Source of the DNA: Janthinobacterium lividum
Lineage (GTDB): Bacteria; Pseudomonadota; Gammaproteobacteria; Burkholderiales; Burkholderiaceae_D
Assembly: GCF_034424625.1 (NCBI RefSeq)
Contig: NZ_CP139976.1
Span: 1,178,001-1,242,000, forward strand
DNA length: 64,000 nt
Direction of reading: 5' to 3'
This document shows positions 44,229-52,438 of the stretch, one piece after another (the stretch's first letter is position 1; each line of letters begins with the position of its first letter). Below the pieces are notes generated by a model that did no database searches, was not told the DNA's origin, and saw nothing but the letters and a program-made list of their open reading frames with translations. The position numbers and the translations under genes are program-made.

Positions 44229-45466
44229 GCTCCGATTCCCTGCCGACCGGCCTGCATGCGCGCAGCAGTTCCACTCCCGTGCATGTGCATGACCATCGTG
44301 ACATGCCCGCTGCCGGGCGCATGATTGTGCGCCTGCTGGAAAAATTGCAATATGGCGCTTTGCGCCTGCGCACGCCTGATGGCAGCATCTTGCTGTACGG
44401 CGATGGCAGCCACCCCGTCACCCTGGACTTGCACAACTGGCGCCTGTGTGCGGCCGTCCTGCGCTCGGGCGACATCGGCTTTGCCGAAACGTTTATCGCG
44501 GGGGACTGGCGCACGGACAATTTGCCGGGCTTGATCGAATTGATGATACGCAACCGTGCGCACATCGAATCCCTGATCTACGGCAACTGGTGGGGCAACC
44601 TGATCTATAAGGTGCGCCATCTGCTGCACCGCAATTCGCGTGCCGGCAGCAAGAAGAATATCCACGCCCATTACGACATCGGCAACGCCTTTTATCAGCT
44701 GTGGCTGGACCCGTCGATGACGTATTCGAGCGCGCTGTTCAGCGAAGGCGCCAGCCTGGAGCAGGCGCAAGGTGCCAAATACCGGCGCATCGCCGATCAA
44801 CTGCAACTGCAGCCGGGCCAGCGCGTGCTGGAAATCGGCTGCGGCTGGGGCGGCTTTGCGGAAACGGCGGCGCGCAGCTACGGCGCCCACGTGACGGGCC
44901 TGACCTTGTCGACCGAACAGCTGGCCTATGCGCGCCAGCGCCTGCACGATGCGGGGCTGGCAGGGCAGGCCGACCTGCAGCTGTGCGATTACCGCGACAG
45001 CCATGGCCAGTACGACGCCATCGCCTCGATCGAGATGTTCGAAGCCGTGGGACAAAGCTACTGGCCCGGCTATTTCGAGTGTGTGGCGCGCAACCTGAAG
45101 CCGGGCGGACGCGCCTGCATCCAGACCATCGTCATCGCCGACGAACTGTTCGAGCGCTACAGCAAGAGCACGGATTTCATTCAACAGTACATTTTCCCGG
45201 GCGGCATGCTGCCTTCGCCGGCCGGGTTTCGCCGCGCCGCCGAGGCGCAGGGCTTGCGCGTGGAAGACGCCTTCAGCTTTGGCCTCGATTACGCGGAAAC
45301 CTTGCGCCAGTGGCGCGCCAGCTTCCTGGCCCAGCGCGCGGCGCTGGAAAAGCAGGGTTTCGATGGCCGTTTCCTGCTCACCTGGGAGTTTTACCTCGCG
45401 TATTGCGAGGCCGCCTTCGAGGCGCACAACACGGATGTGATGCAATTTACCCTGATCAAGGACTGA
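44225..45466 (+). CDS. Cyclopropane-fatty-acyl-phospholipid synthase family methyltransferase
   Basis: A 413-residue SAM-dependent methyltransferase: an N-terminal domain with TPDGSILLYGDGSHPVTLDL and GFAETFIAGDW, then ENIHAHYDIGNAFYQLWLD (as KNIHAHYDIGN) and the SAM motif VLEIGCGWGGFAE. ASIEMFEAVGQSYW and HSTDFIQ-like STDFIQQYIFPGG follow the CFA pattern. It methylates phospholipid acyl chains to give cyclopropane or related products. Its place in this operon suggests a variant reaction, such as the methylation that starts furan fatty acid synthesis; that is inference. Confidence 0.92.
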   Translation: MSSDSLPTGLHARSSSTPVHVHDHRDMPAAGRMIVRLLEKLQYGALRLRTPDGSILLYGDGSHPVTLDLHNWRLCAAVLRSGDIGFAETFIAGDWRTDNLPGLIELMIRNRAHIESLIYGNWWGNLIYKVRHLLHRNSRAGSKKNIHAHYDIGNAFYQLWLDPSMTYSSALFSEGASLEQAQGAKYRRIADQLQLQPGQRVLEIGCGWGGFAETAARSYGAHVTGLTLSTEQLAYARQRLHDAGLAGQADLQLCDYRDSHGQYDAIASIEMFEAVGQSYWPGYFECVARNLKPGGRACIQTIVIADELFERYSKSTDFIQQYIFPGGMLPSPAGFRRAAEAQGLRVEDAFSFGLDYAETLRQWRASFLAQRAALEKQGFDGRFLLTWEFYLAYCEAAFEAHNTDVMQFTLIKD

Positions 45467-45468
45467 CC

Positions 45469-46017
45469 ATGCGCCGCCTGCTTGCCACTGTTGTGCTGTC
45501 ATTGACCATGTTGGGCGCCGCTGCCGCGCCGCCAGCCTTTATCGCTGCCGACGTACCCGAGGCCCGCCTGGCGGGCGAGGGCGAATACACGTGGTTCGGC
45601 ATGCGTATTTACCGCGCGCAACTTTGGGTGGGACCGCAAGGCTACCAGGGTACGGCATCCGAATCGGCGCCGTTTGTACTGGAACTGCGCTACGCGCGCG
45701 CGCTCGACGGCAAGAAAATCGCCGAAGCCAGCTACGAACAGATGCAGAAAATCGGCGCGGGTACGTCGGAGCAGCGCCTGGCCTGGCTGGCCACCATGCA
45801 GCGCATCTTTCCTGACGTCAAGGAAGACCAGCGCATCGCAGGCGCCTACCGGGCGGGCATCGCGCCCGGCGTGCGTTTTTATCTCGATGGCAAGGTGCTG
45901 GCCGACGTGACGGATGGCGACTTCGCGCGCGCCTTCTTTGCCATCTGGCTGTCGCCGTCGAGCACGGCGCCGAAGCTGCGCGCGGCCTTGCTGCAGAGTG
46001 CGGCGCCGCTGCCATGA
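45469..46017 (+). CDS. Chalcone-isomerase-like secreted protein
   Basis: A 182-residue protein with an N-terminal signal peptide (MRRLLATVVLSLTMLGAAAA). It has the chalcone-isomerase-like pattern of bacterial periplasmic proteins: RLAGEGEYTWFGMRIYRAQLWVGPQGY, FVLELRYARALDGKKIAEAS, and FYLDGKVLADVTDGDFARAFFAIWLSP. The fold is fatty-acid-binding in plant relatives, so a lipid ligand is plausible. It starts 2 bp after the CFA stop and overlaps the MFS gene by 4 bp. Confidence 0.88.
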   Translation: MRRLLATVVLSLTMLGAAAAPPAFIAADVPEARLAGEGEYTWFGMRIYRAQLWVGPQGYQGTASESAPFVLELRYARALDGKKIAEASYEQMQKIGAGTSEQRLAWLATMQRIFPDVKEDQRIAGAYRAGIAPGVRFYLDGKVLADVTDGDFARAFFAIWLSPSSTAPKLRAALLQSAAPLP

Positions 46018-47294
46018 ACGCCGGGGCCAGCGCCTTGACCTTGCCTGCCTTGTTCAGTTATGGCCTGTTCGGCCTGCCGCTGGCCATGCTGGCGCTGCCC
46101 ATCTATATATATGTGGCGCCGTTTTATGCGCAGCGCAGCAGTCTTGACCTGGCGCAAATCGGTGCCGTGCTGCTGGCGGCACGCATCGCCGCCGCCTTCA
46201 TCGATCCTGCCCTCGGTGTCTGGATGGCGCGTGGCGGGCGCGGCTATGCAATATATGTTGGCGCCTCGCTGCCCTTGCTGCTGCTGGGCTTTGCTGCCCT
46301 GTTCCATCCGCCGGCCATGCGGGAAGCTGCCACCCTGGCCTGGTTCCTGGCCGCCTTGCTGCTCGTGTATGCCGCCTATGGCCTGGCCGGCATCGCGCAC
46401 CAGAGCTGGGGCGCGGCCCTGAGCCAGCTGCGCGCGCAGCGGGCGCGGGTGACGGCCGTGCGCGAAGGCTGCGGCTTGCTCGGCGTGATCCTGGCAGCGG
46501 GGCTCACTTCCGTGCTCGGCTACGACGGCTTGTCGCTGGCCTTCGCCATCTGCCTGCTGGCGGCGGGGGCGCTGCTGCTGGCGCGCGCGCCGCGTCCGGT
46601 GTTGCGCCAAGGCCCGCAGGCGCTGCCCGCTGGCGCCTGGCGCCTGCCGTTTCGCCAGCGCGCCTTTCGCTGGCTGTTTGCCGTCTTGCTCGTCAATGGC
46701 GTGGCAGCCGCCATTCCCGCCACCCTGTTCCTGTTCTTTGCCACTGACTACCTGCGCCTGGGCCATTACGCAGGGCCGTTCCTGATCGTCTACTTTTGCG
46801 CGGCGGCCGCCTCGATGCCCGTGTGGGTGGCCCTGGCGCGACGCTTTGGCGAAGCCCGTGCCTGGGGTGGTGCCATGCTGCTGGCCGCAACCGTGTTTGT
46901 CTGGGCGTATGGCCTGGGCGCGGGTGCCGCCTGGGGTTTTGCCGCCATCTGTCTGCTGTCGGGCCTGGCGCTGGGCGCCGACCTGGCCTTGCCGCCGGCC
47001 CTGCTGGCAGGGCTGATCGGCGCGGCCGGTCATGCCGGGCGGCACGAAGCGGCGTATTTCGGCTGGTGGAACTGGGGCGTGCAGATGAGCCTGGCGCTGG
47101 CGGCCGGCATCGCCTTGCCCCTGCTGGCCTGGCTCGGCTATGTGCCGGGCAGCAGCAAAGGCTTGCCAGCCCTGGCTGCCGCCTACGCCTTGCTGCCCTG
47201 CGCCTTGAAACTGCTGGCGGCGTTACTGTTGTGGCGTGCACCCTTGCAACATATATTTAGTGACCACCTGGAGAATCGCGCATGCGCTTCATGA
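46014..47294 (+). CDS. MFS transporter (MFS_2/melibiose-like)
   Basis: A 426-residue membrane protein with about twelve helices: FSYGLFGLPLAMLALPIYIYVAPFYA at the N-terminus, then AAFIDPALGVWMARGG, AQRARVTAVREGCGLLGVILA, and HEAAYFGWWNWGVQMSLALAAG near the C-terminus, as in the glycoside-cation symporter branch (COG2211). Members also occur in photostress clusters. The substrate is unknown, possibly a lipid or lipid precursor. Overlaps the DUF3833 gene by 13 bp. Confidence 0.9.
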   Translation: MNAGASALTLPALFSYGLFGLPLAMLALPIYIYVAPFYAQRSSLDLAQIGAVLLAARIAAAFIDPALGVWMARGGRGYAIYVGASLPLLLLGFAALFHPPAMREAATLAWFLAALLLVYAAYGLAGIAHQSWGAALSQLRAQRARVTAVREGCGLLGVILAAGLTSVLGYDGLSLAFAICLLAAGALLLARAPRPVLRQGPQALPAGAWRLPFRQRAFRWLFAVLLVNGVAAAIPATLFLFFATDYLRLGHYAGPFLIVYFCAAAASMPVWVALARRFGEARAWGGAMLLAATVFVWAYGLGAGAAWGFAAICLLSGLALGADLALPPALLAGLIGAAGHAGRHEAAYFGWWNWGVQMSLALAAGIALPLLAWLGYVPGSSKGLPALAAAYALLPCALKLLAALLLWRAPLQHIFSDHLENRACAS

Positions 47295-47842
47295 GTTATT
47301 GCAAACACCGTTTGCCGCTGGCGGTCCTGATGCTGGCGCTGGCCGCCTGCTCCACGCCGCCCACGCCGGCCATGTATGCGCAGGAATTGCCCATACTGGA
47401 TCTGCAACAGTATTTCAATGGCACGCTCGATGCCCACGGCATCTTCCAGGACCGCTCCGGCAAGGTGGTCAAGCGCTTCACCGTGGTGATGCGGGCCAGC
47501 TGGGTGGGCGAGACGGGCACCCTGGATGAAGACTTCACGTATTCGGATGGCAGCCGCCAACGGCGCGTGTGGACCTTGCGCAAGACGGCGCCCGGGCGCT
47601 TCATCGGCACGGCGCCCGACGTGATCGGGGAAGCTGTCGGCGAAGTGGCCGGCAATGCGCTGCGCTGGCAATACGTGCTGGCGTTGCCCGTCGACGGCAC
47701 GGTTTACCACGTCGACTTCGAGGACTGGATGTTCCTGATGGATGACAAGGTCATGCTGAACCGCGCCGCCATGAGCAAGTTCGGCTTCAGCCTGGGCGCC
47801 GTCACTTTATCGTTCAGCAAGCGTCCGCAGGCGGCCCCATGA
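47282..47842 (+). CDS. DUF3833 lipoprotein
   Basis: A 186-residue lipoprotein with signal LPLAVLMLALAACST (lipobox LAAC, Cys23). The mature part has LQQYFNGTLDAHGIFQDRSGKVVKRF, YSDGSRQRRVWTLRKTAPG and KVMLNRAAMSKFGFSLGAVTLSF, the DUF3833 pattern. Two Met codons (47282, 47291) could start it. It overlaps the SDR gene by 4 bp. Confidence 0.9.
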   Translation: MRFMSYCKHRLPLAVLMLALAACSTPPTPAMYAQELPILDLQQYFNGTLDAHGIFQDRSGKVVKRFTVVMRASWVGETGTLDEDFTYSDGSRQRRVWTLRKTAPGRFIGTAPDVIGEAVGEVAGNALRWQYVLALPVDGTVYHVDFEDWMFLMDDKVMLNRAAMSKFGFSLGAVTLSFSKRPQAAP

Positions 47843-48606
47843 ATCGCAAGGTTACCAGCTGGGCCGGCAAGCGCGTATGGATCATCGGCGCTTCCAGCGG
47901 CATCGGTGCCGCGTGCGCCACCTTGTTGCTGGAGCAGGGCGCCAGCGTGGCCTTGTCAGCCCGCCATCGTGCCAGCCTTGAGCGGCTGTGCGACGGACAG
48001 GCGCTGGCGCAGGCATTGCCGCTCGATATCACCCAGCACGCGCAGCTGCGGGCCGTCTGCGTAGAATTGCAGCAGCAGTGGACGCATATCGACCTGATAC
48101 TGGTGGTCGCCGGCGGCTATCAGGCGATGCGCGCCGATAGCTTCGACCTTGAGGCAGCCCAGGGCTTGCTGGCCTTGAATGTGGGCGGCGTCTTCAATTG
48201 CCTGGAGCAGGCTTTGCCGTGGCTATTGCGCCAGGGCAGTGGCGGCATCGGCATCGTCGCTTCGGTGGCCGGTTATGGCGGCTTGCCCAAGGCGCTCGCG
48301 TACGGCGCCAGCAAGGCGGCGCTGATTAACCTGACAGAGTCGCTGTATCTGGACCTGCATCCGCGCGGCATCGGCGTGTACCAGATCAACCCCGGCTTTG
48401 TCGCCACGCCCTTGACGGCGGACAACGATTTCACCATGCCGGCCCTGATGACGGCGCGTGACGCGGCCGCCGCCATGCTCGACGGCATCGAGCGGGGCCA
48501 GTTCCACATCCACTTCCCCAAGCGCTTTACCAATGCCATGCGCCTGGCGCGGCTGTTGCCGTACCGCGCCTATTTTTGGCTGATCCACAAGGTGACGGGC
48601 CTATGA
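47839..48606 (+). CDS. Short-chain dehydrogenase/reductase
   Basis: A 255-residue Rossmann-fold oxidoreductase. The NAD(P)-binding motif is IIGASSGIGAACA. The catalytic Ser lies in IVASVAGYGG and the Tyr/Lys pair in AYGASKAAL. NPGFVATPL follows. The substrate is unknown; position in the operon suggests a lipid intermediate. Overlaps the NTF2-like gene by 4 bp. Confidence 0.93.
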   Translation: MNRKVTSWAGKRVWIIGASSGIGAACATLLLEQGASVALSARHRASLERLCDGQALAQALPLDITQHAQLRAVCVELQQQWTHIDLILVVAGGYQAMRADSFDLEAAQGLLALNVGGVFNCLEQALPWLLRQGSGGIGIVASVAGYGGLPKALAYGASKAALINLTESLYLDLHPRGIGVYQINPGFVATPLTADNDFTMPALMTARDAAAAMLDGIERGQFHIHFPKRFTNAMRLARLLPYRAYFWLIHKVTGL

Positions 48607-49040
48607 GCGCAACCATGGAAGGCGCGCTGGCGCGCCTGGTGGCGTTTTACGAGCATCTGAGCCTGGAAAGCCTGGCCCAGCTGGGCGCCGTGTATGCGCC
48701 GGACGCCCGCTTCAAGGACCCGTTCAACGAGGTCGAGGGCCATGCCGCCATCCTGGCCATCTTCGAGCACATGTTCGTGCAAGTCGATGCGCCACGGTTT
48801 GTCGTGCTGGAAAGCCTGGGGCAGGGAGAGCAAGCGTTCCTGACGTGGGAGTTTCGCTTTCGCATGAAACGCCTGGTATCTGGCGAACAATGTATTCGTG
48901 GCGCAACACATGTGCGTTTCGATAGGCAGGGACGGGTGGTAATGCACCGCGATTATTGGGATGTGGCGGAAGAATTGTATGAAAAACTGCCGGTGCTGGG
49001 CCCTTTCATGCGCATGCTCCGCCGCGCAAGCCAGCGTTAA
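48603..49040 (+). CDS. NTF2-like (SnoaL-type) family protein
   Basis: A 145-residue protein with the NTF2 cone fold: LVAFYEHLSLESLAQLGAVYAPDARFKDPFNEVEGHAAI, FVLESLGQGEQAFLTWEFRF and HRDYWDVAEELYEKLPVLG. These pockets bind small hydrophobic molecules or act as isomerases. It is the last gene of the operon. The 2423-bp duplication begins 13 bp after its stop. Confidence 0.9.
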   Translation: MSATMEGALARLVAFYEHLSLESLAQLGAVYAPDARFKDPFNEVEGHAAILAIFEHMFVQVDAPRFVVLESLGQGEQAFLTWEFRFRMKRLVSGEQCIRGATHVRFDRQGRVVMHRDYWDVAEELYEKLPVLGPFMRMLRRASQR

Positions 49041-50015
49041 GGCTGATTCTTGATGCTTATAAGCAAAAAATGCGAAAAAGAAAAAGTAAATTGTGTGGTA
49101 TCGGGTCGGCGAAAACTTGATTTCGGTCAATGTGTCGTTTTTTAGACACAAATATGTCGAAATATTGAGAAGGCAACATTGTAAGAATTTGTTTCAACTG
49201 ATGCGCAATTTGCAAGCAAGAGTCGTCCTCATCGGTTCTAGGCGGGTGGCTGAAGAGTTAGCCGGAAAACATGAAAAACATTTCTATGTGAGCAATTTAA
49301 ATTACCGGAAAGTCAGTAATTGTGTTGATACTCTGCCTATTTTCCTGACGCGCGCGCCGACGTCAAAAATGGCGTCTACGCCCCTGAATAATGCGGCAAC
49401 GCACCAAAACAGGGCGTGATATTTCCCGTTTTTGGGCATCCGGCAGCAAACATTGGCGATGCCGTGTATGCTTCGTTCCGTTTATCCATTATCGCCTGAC
49501 AAATTGTGCGCTTTGTCGCGTAAATCATGCAGGGTAAATGATGGGTAAAGCATGTTGATGTTTTAATCACGCGCCTGATACTGTTGCACTAATACAACGG
49601 GTGTCGACAAGGCATGCGCTATGATGGAATGGTCAATCAGGCCAATGCATTGGTTGGCAAGGGGCACTGGCTCTGTCGCGTAGTACGGTTGGCGATGGTC
49701 GGGATGCCTGAAAAAGCCCTCGGCCTGGTACCGGAAGTAACATGTTGGAACTTGATGGAATGTGAAACGGTCGTTATAGTGCCGCTTCCGGTGCCCTTTG
49801 AGCACCGAACCGGCGCATCAAAATACGGTCGCTCTGCAGCCTTCAAGCTTATCGGTGCAATAGCGTGCCGATACCGATGTGAATTGTTCCCCTGACCGGA
49901 ACAGCAATGTGGCAGGTGGAGACCTTGCCCTCACTCATAAAAAGCGCTCTGTTAGAGCGCAGCTCGAGATGCATAGGCTGTATTACTTTTTGCTTCAAAA
50001 TTAAAGGAAATCGCA
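49041..50015 (+). other. Long leader region before porin copy 1
   Basis: A 975-bp stretch more AT-rich than the surroundings, with no supported gene. It holds the palindrome TGCTTATAAGCA (49054-49065) at the repeat boundary, a hairpin with TGTGTC/GACACA arms (about 49131-49150), a good promoter at 49752-49780, and a 6-bp-stem hairpin (GCGCTC-TGTTA-GAGCGC) about 70 bp before the porin ATG. A 108-codon frame at 49093-49419 has no signal or ribosome site and is rejected. Confidence 0.6.
49752..49780 (+). promoter_or_regulatory. Porin promoter, copy 1
   Basis: TTGATG (49752-49757), 17-bp spacer, TATAGT (49775-49780). The predicted start near 49787 gives a leader of about 230 nt. Confidence 0.6.
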
Positions 50016-51131
50016 ATGAAAAAAACTCTGATCACCCTGGCAGTTCTGGCAGCAGCCACTGGCGTAGCCCAAGCTCAATCGAGCGTTGTTATCTACGGTA
50101 CCGTTGACGCTGGTTTCGTCAGCGAGCGCGGCGGCGCAGCCGGCACCACCAACAAAGTAGACAGCGGCATTGCTTCGGCTTCCCGTCTGGGCTTCAAAGG
50201 CACCGAAGATCTGGGCAACGGCCTGTCGGCTCTGTTCGTTCTGGAAGCTGGTTTCGGTGTTGACAGCGGCTCGCAAGGTAAAAACGAAGCCCTGTTCGGT
50301 CGTCAATCGTACGTAGGTCTGAGCAGCAAAACGACCGGTACCCTGACCCTGGGTCGTCAATACACGCCTTGGTACAACACCCTGTCGAAAGTTGCTGATC
50401 CATTCGCAGTGGGCTACGCTGGTTCCGCCAAGAACCTGTTCCCAGCGAACACCCGCACCAGCAACACCGTGCTGTACACCTCGCCAAACTTCAACGGCTT
50501 TGACGCTGATGTGGCTTACACCTTCGGCGAACAAGCTGATTCGAACAAATACGGCCGTCAAATCGGCGCGTCGGCTGGCTACTCGAACGGTCCTTTGAAC
50601 GCACGTCTGGCTTACAACACCACCAGCAACGAATCCGCTATCAGCAACAAAGGTAGCGCACGTAACTGGTTGGCTGCAGCTAACTACGACTTCGCAGTTG
50701 CCAAGGCTTTCCTGGCATACGGCGTCAACAAAGGCGACAACAGCGCAACCTACAACTCGGGTCTGAGCAACACCAACGCAGTTGTTGCTGGTCAAGCTTT
50801 CGGCACCACCGGCAGCCTGAACGCGTACGGCTACAACGCTGCTGCTCCTAGCACCGACAGCGCTAACCTGCTGGTCGGCGCGACCGTACCAGTTGGCCCA
50901 GCTGGCACCGTGATGGCTTCGTACATCAAGACCAACGACAAAGGCATCGCTAACGCTGACGCTGATCAATGGGCACTGGGTTACTCCTACGCTCTGTCGA
51001 AGCGCACCAGCACCTACGCTTCGTACGCTAAGATCAAGAACAAAAACGGCGCAGCTTACACCGTTGGTAACAACAGCAACATCGGTTCGGGCGACAAAGC
51101 CTTCAACGTTGGTGTTCGTCACTCGTTCTAA
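50016..51131 (+). CDS. Gram-negative trimeric porin, copy 1
   Basis: A 371-residue outer-membrane porin of the betaproteobacterial type. The signal peptide is MKKTLITLAVLAAATGVAQA. The mature N-terminus QSSVVIYGTVDAGFVSERGG is typical, and the C-terminus ends NVGVRHSF with the terminal aromatic residue used by the Bam complex. It forms a 16-strand barrel for solute entry. Codon use is markedly different from its neighbours (more T- and A-ending codons), which suggests very high expression. AAAGGAAA lies upstream. The gene is duplicated perfectly at 52439. Confidence 0.97.
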   Translation: MKKTLITLAVLAAATGVAQAQSSVVIYGTVDAGFVSERGGAAGTTNKVDSGIASASRLGFKGTEDLGNGLSALFVLEAGFGVDSGSQGKNEALFGRQSYVGLSSKTTGTLTLGRQYTPWYNTLSKVADPFAVGYAGSAKNLFPANTRTSNTVLYTSPNFNGFDADVAYTFGEQADSNKYGRQIGASAGYSNGPLNARLAYNTTSNESAISNKGSARNWLAAANYDFAVAKAFLAYGVNKGDNSATYNSGLSNTNAVVAGQAFGTTGSLNAYGYNAAAPSTDSANLLVGATVPVGPAGTVMASYIKTNDKGIANADADQWALGYSYALSKRTSTYASYAKIKNKNGAAYTVGNNSNIGSGDKAFNVGVRHSF

Positions 51132-51163
51132 TATTCGCGCAAGCGAAGCTTAGTACCGCTGCC

Positions 51164-51230
51164 AGCATCCCTTCGGGGATGCTGATAAGCAAGGAAACGC
51201 GCTGTCTGGCTTCGGCCTGGCGGCGCGTTT
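51164..51230 (+). terminator. Two hairpins after porin copy 1
   Basis: Hairpin 1: AGCATCCC-TTCG-GGGATGCT (51164-51183), an 8-bp stem with a UUCG tetraloop. Hairpin 2: AAACGCGC (51195-51202) with GCGCGTTT (51223-51230), an inner GGC-TTCG-GCC, and a short T-run. Together they should end the porin transcript efficiently. Confidence 0.85.
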
Positions 51231-51283
51231 TTGCATGTGCGGCGCCAGTTATAATGACGCCGTTACTCAAGTAAAGGAATGCC

Positions 51284-51568
51284 ATGTATTCATTCACCTC
51301 GCCGCGCCTGGCCGCCTTGCTGGCCGCGCTGCTGCTTGCTGGCGCCACGGGCGCCGCTGTCGCTGCCGTCAAGGGCAAGAAGCCGGCCGGACTGGAGCGC
51401 TACGGCGTGGCCGTCTACTCCGACCTGTGCCTGCAAAAGGATAGCGGCGAAATCGGCGGCCAGCGCGTGACGCTGCTGCTTATAAGCAAAAAATGCGAAA
51501 AAGAAAAAGTAAATTGTGTGGTATCGGGTCGGCGAAAACTTGATTTCGGTCAATGTGTCGTTTTTTAG
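51284..51568 (+). pseudogene. Truncated copy of the 180-residue secreted protein gene
   Basis: The first 64 codons are identical to the intact gene at 53707 (signal peptide and start of the mature domain). At 51476 the duplication joint replaces the rest, and the frame runs into the porin leader, adding 30 unrelated residues before a stop at 51566-51568. The product would lose about two thirds of the protein. Promoter and ribosome site are kept, so it may still be expressed. Confidence 0.9.
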
Positions 51569-52174
51569 ACACAAATATGTCGAAATATTGAGAAGGCAAC
51601 ATTGTAAGAATTTGTTTCAACTGATGCGCAATTTGCAAGCAAGAGTCGTCCTCATCGGTTCTAGGCGGGTGGCTGAAGAGTTAGCCGGAAAACATGAAAA
51701 ACATTTCTATGTGAGCAATTTAAATTACCGGAAAGTCAGTAATTGTGTTGATACTCTGCCTATTTTCCTGACGCGCGCGCCGACGTCAAAAATGGCGTCT
51801 ACGCCCCTGAATAATGCGGCAACGCACCAAAACAGGGCGTGATATTTCCCGTTTTTGGGCATCCGGCAGCAAACATTGGCGATGCCGTGTATGCTTCGTT
51901 CCGTTTATCCATTATCGCCTGACAAATTGTGCGCTTTGTCGCGTAAATCATGCAGGGTAAATGATGGGTAAAGCATGTTGATGTTTTAATCACGCGCCTG
52001 ATACTGTTGCACTAATACAACGGGTGTCGACAAGGCATGCGCTATGATGGAATGGTCAATCAGGCCAATGCATTGGTTGGCAAGGGGCACTGGCTCTGTC
52101 GCGTAGTACGGTTGGCGATGGTCGGGATGCCTGAAAAAGCCCTCGGCCTGGTACCGGAAGTAACATGTTGGAAC

Positions 52175-52203
52175 TTGATGGAATGTGAAACGGTCGTTAT
52201 AGT
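52175..52203 (+). promoter_or_regulatory. Porin promoter, copy 2
   Basis: The same TTGATG-N17-TATAGT as copy 1, offset by 2423 bp. Confidence 0.6.
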
Positions 52204-52438
52204 GCCGCTTCCGGTGCCCTTTGAGCACCGAACCGGCGCATCAAAATACGGTCGCTCTGCAGCCTTCAAGCTTATCGGTGCAATAGCGTGCCGATACCGA
52301 TGTGAATTGTTCCCCTGACCGGAACAGCAATGTGGCAGGTGGAGACCTTGCCCTCACTCATAAAAAGCGCTCTGTTAGAGCGCAGCTCGAGATGCATAGG
52401 CTGTATTACTTTTTGCTTCAAAATTAAAGGAAATCGCA

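Larger units (their letters stand above)
49054..51476 (+). repeat. Tandem direct duplication, copy 1 (2423 bp)
   Basis: Base-for-base identical by eye to 51477-53899, shifted by exactly 2423 bp, with no difference seen. It contains the porin leader, promoter, porin gene, two hairpin terminators, and the first 64 codons of the following gene. Left edge: matching starts at TGCTTATAAGCA. Right edge: CGTGACGCTGC joins directly to the next TGCTTATAAGC with no microhomology. No transposase or terminal inverted repeats are visible. Confidence 0.97.

Noticed and set aside
49093..49419. 108-codon frame in the porin leader (repeated at 51516)
   Set aside because: No ribosome site, no recognisable pattern, AT-rich noncoding context.
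50001..51122. 373-codon minus-strand frame opposite the porin (and its copy)
   Set aside because: Val/Ser-rich mirror of the porin codons; no start signal.
51231..51259. TTGCAT with TATAAT before the truncated secreted protein gene as a full promoter
   Set aside because: The spacer is only 13 bp; the -10 alone is good, so I did not list a complete promoter.
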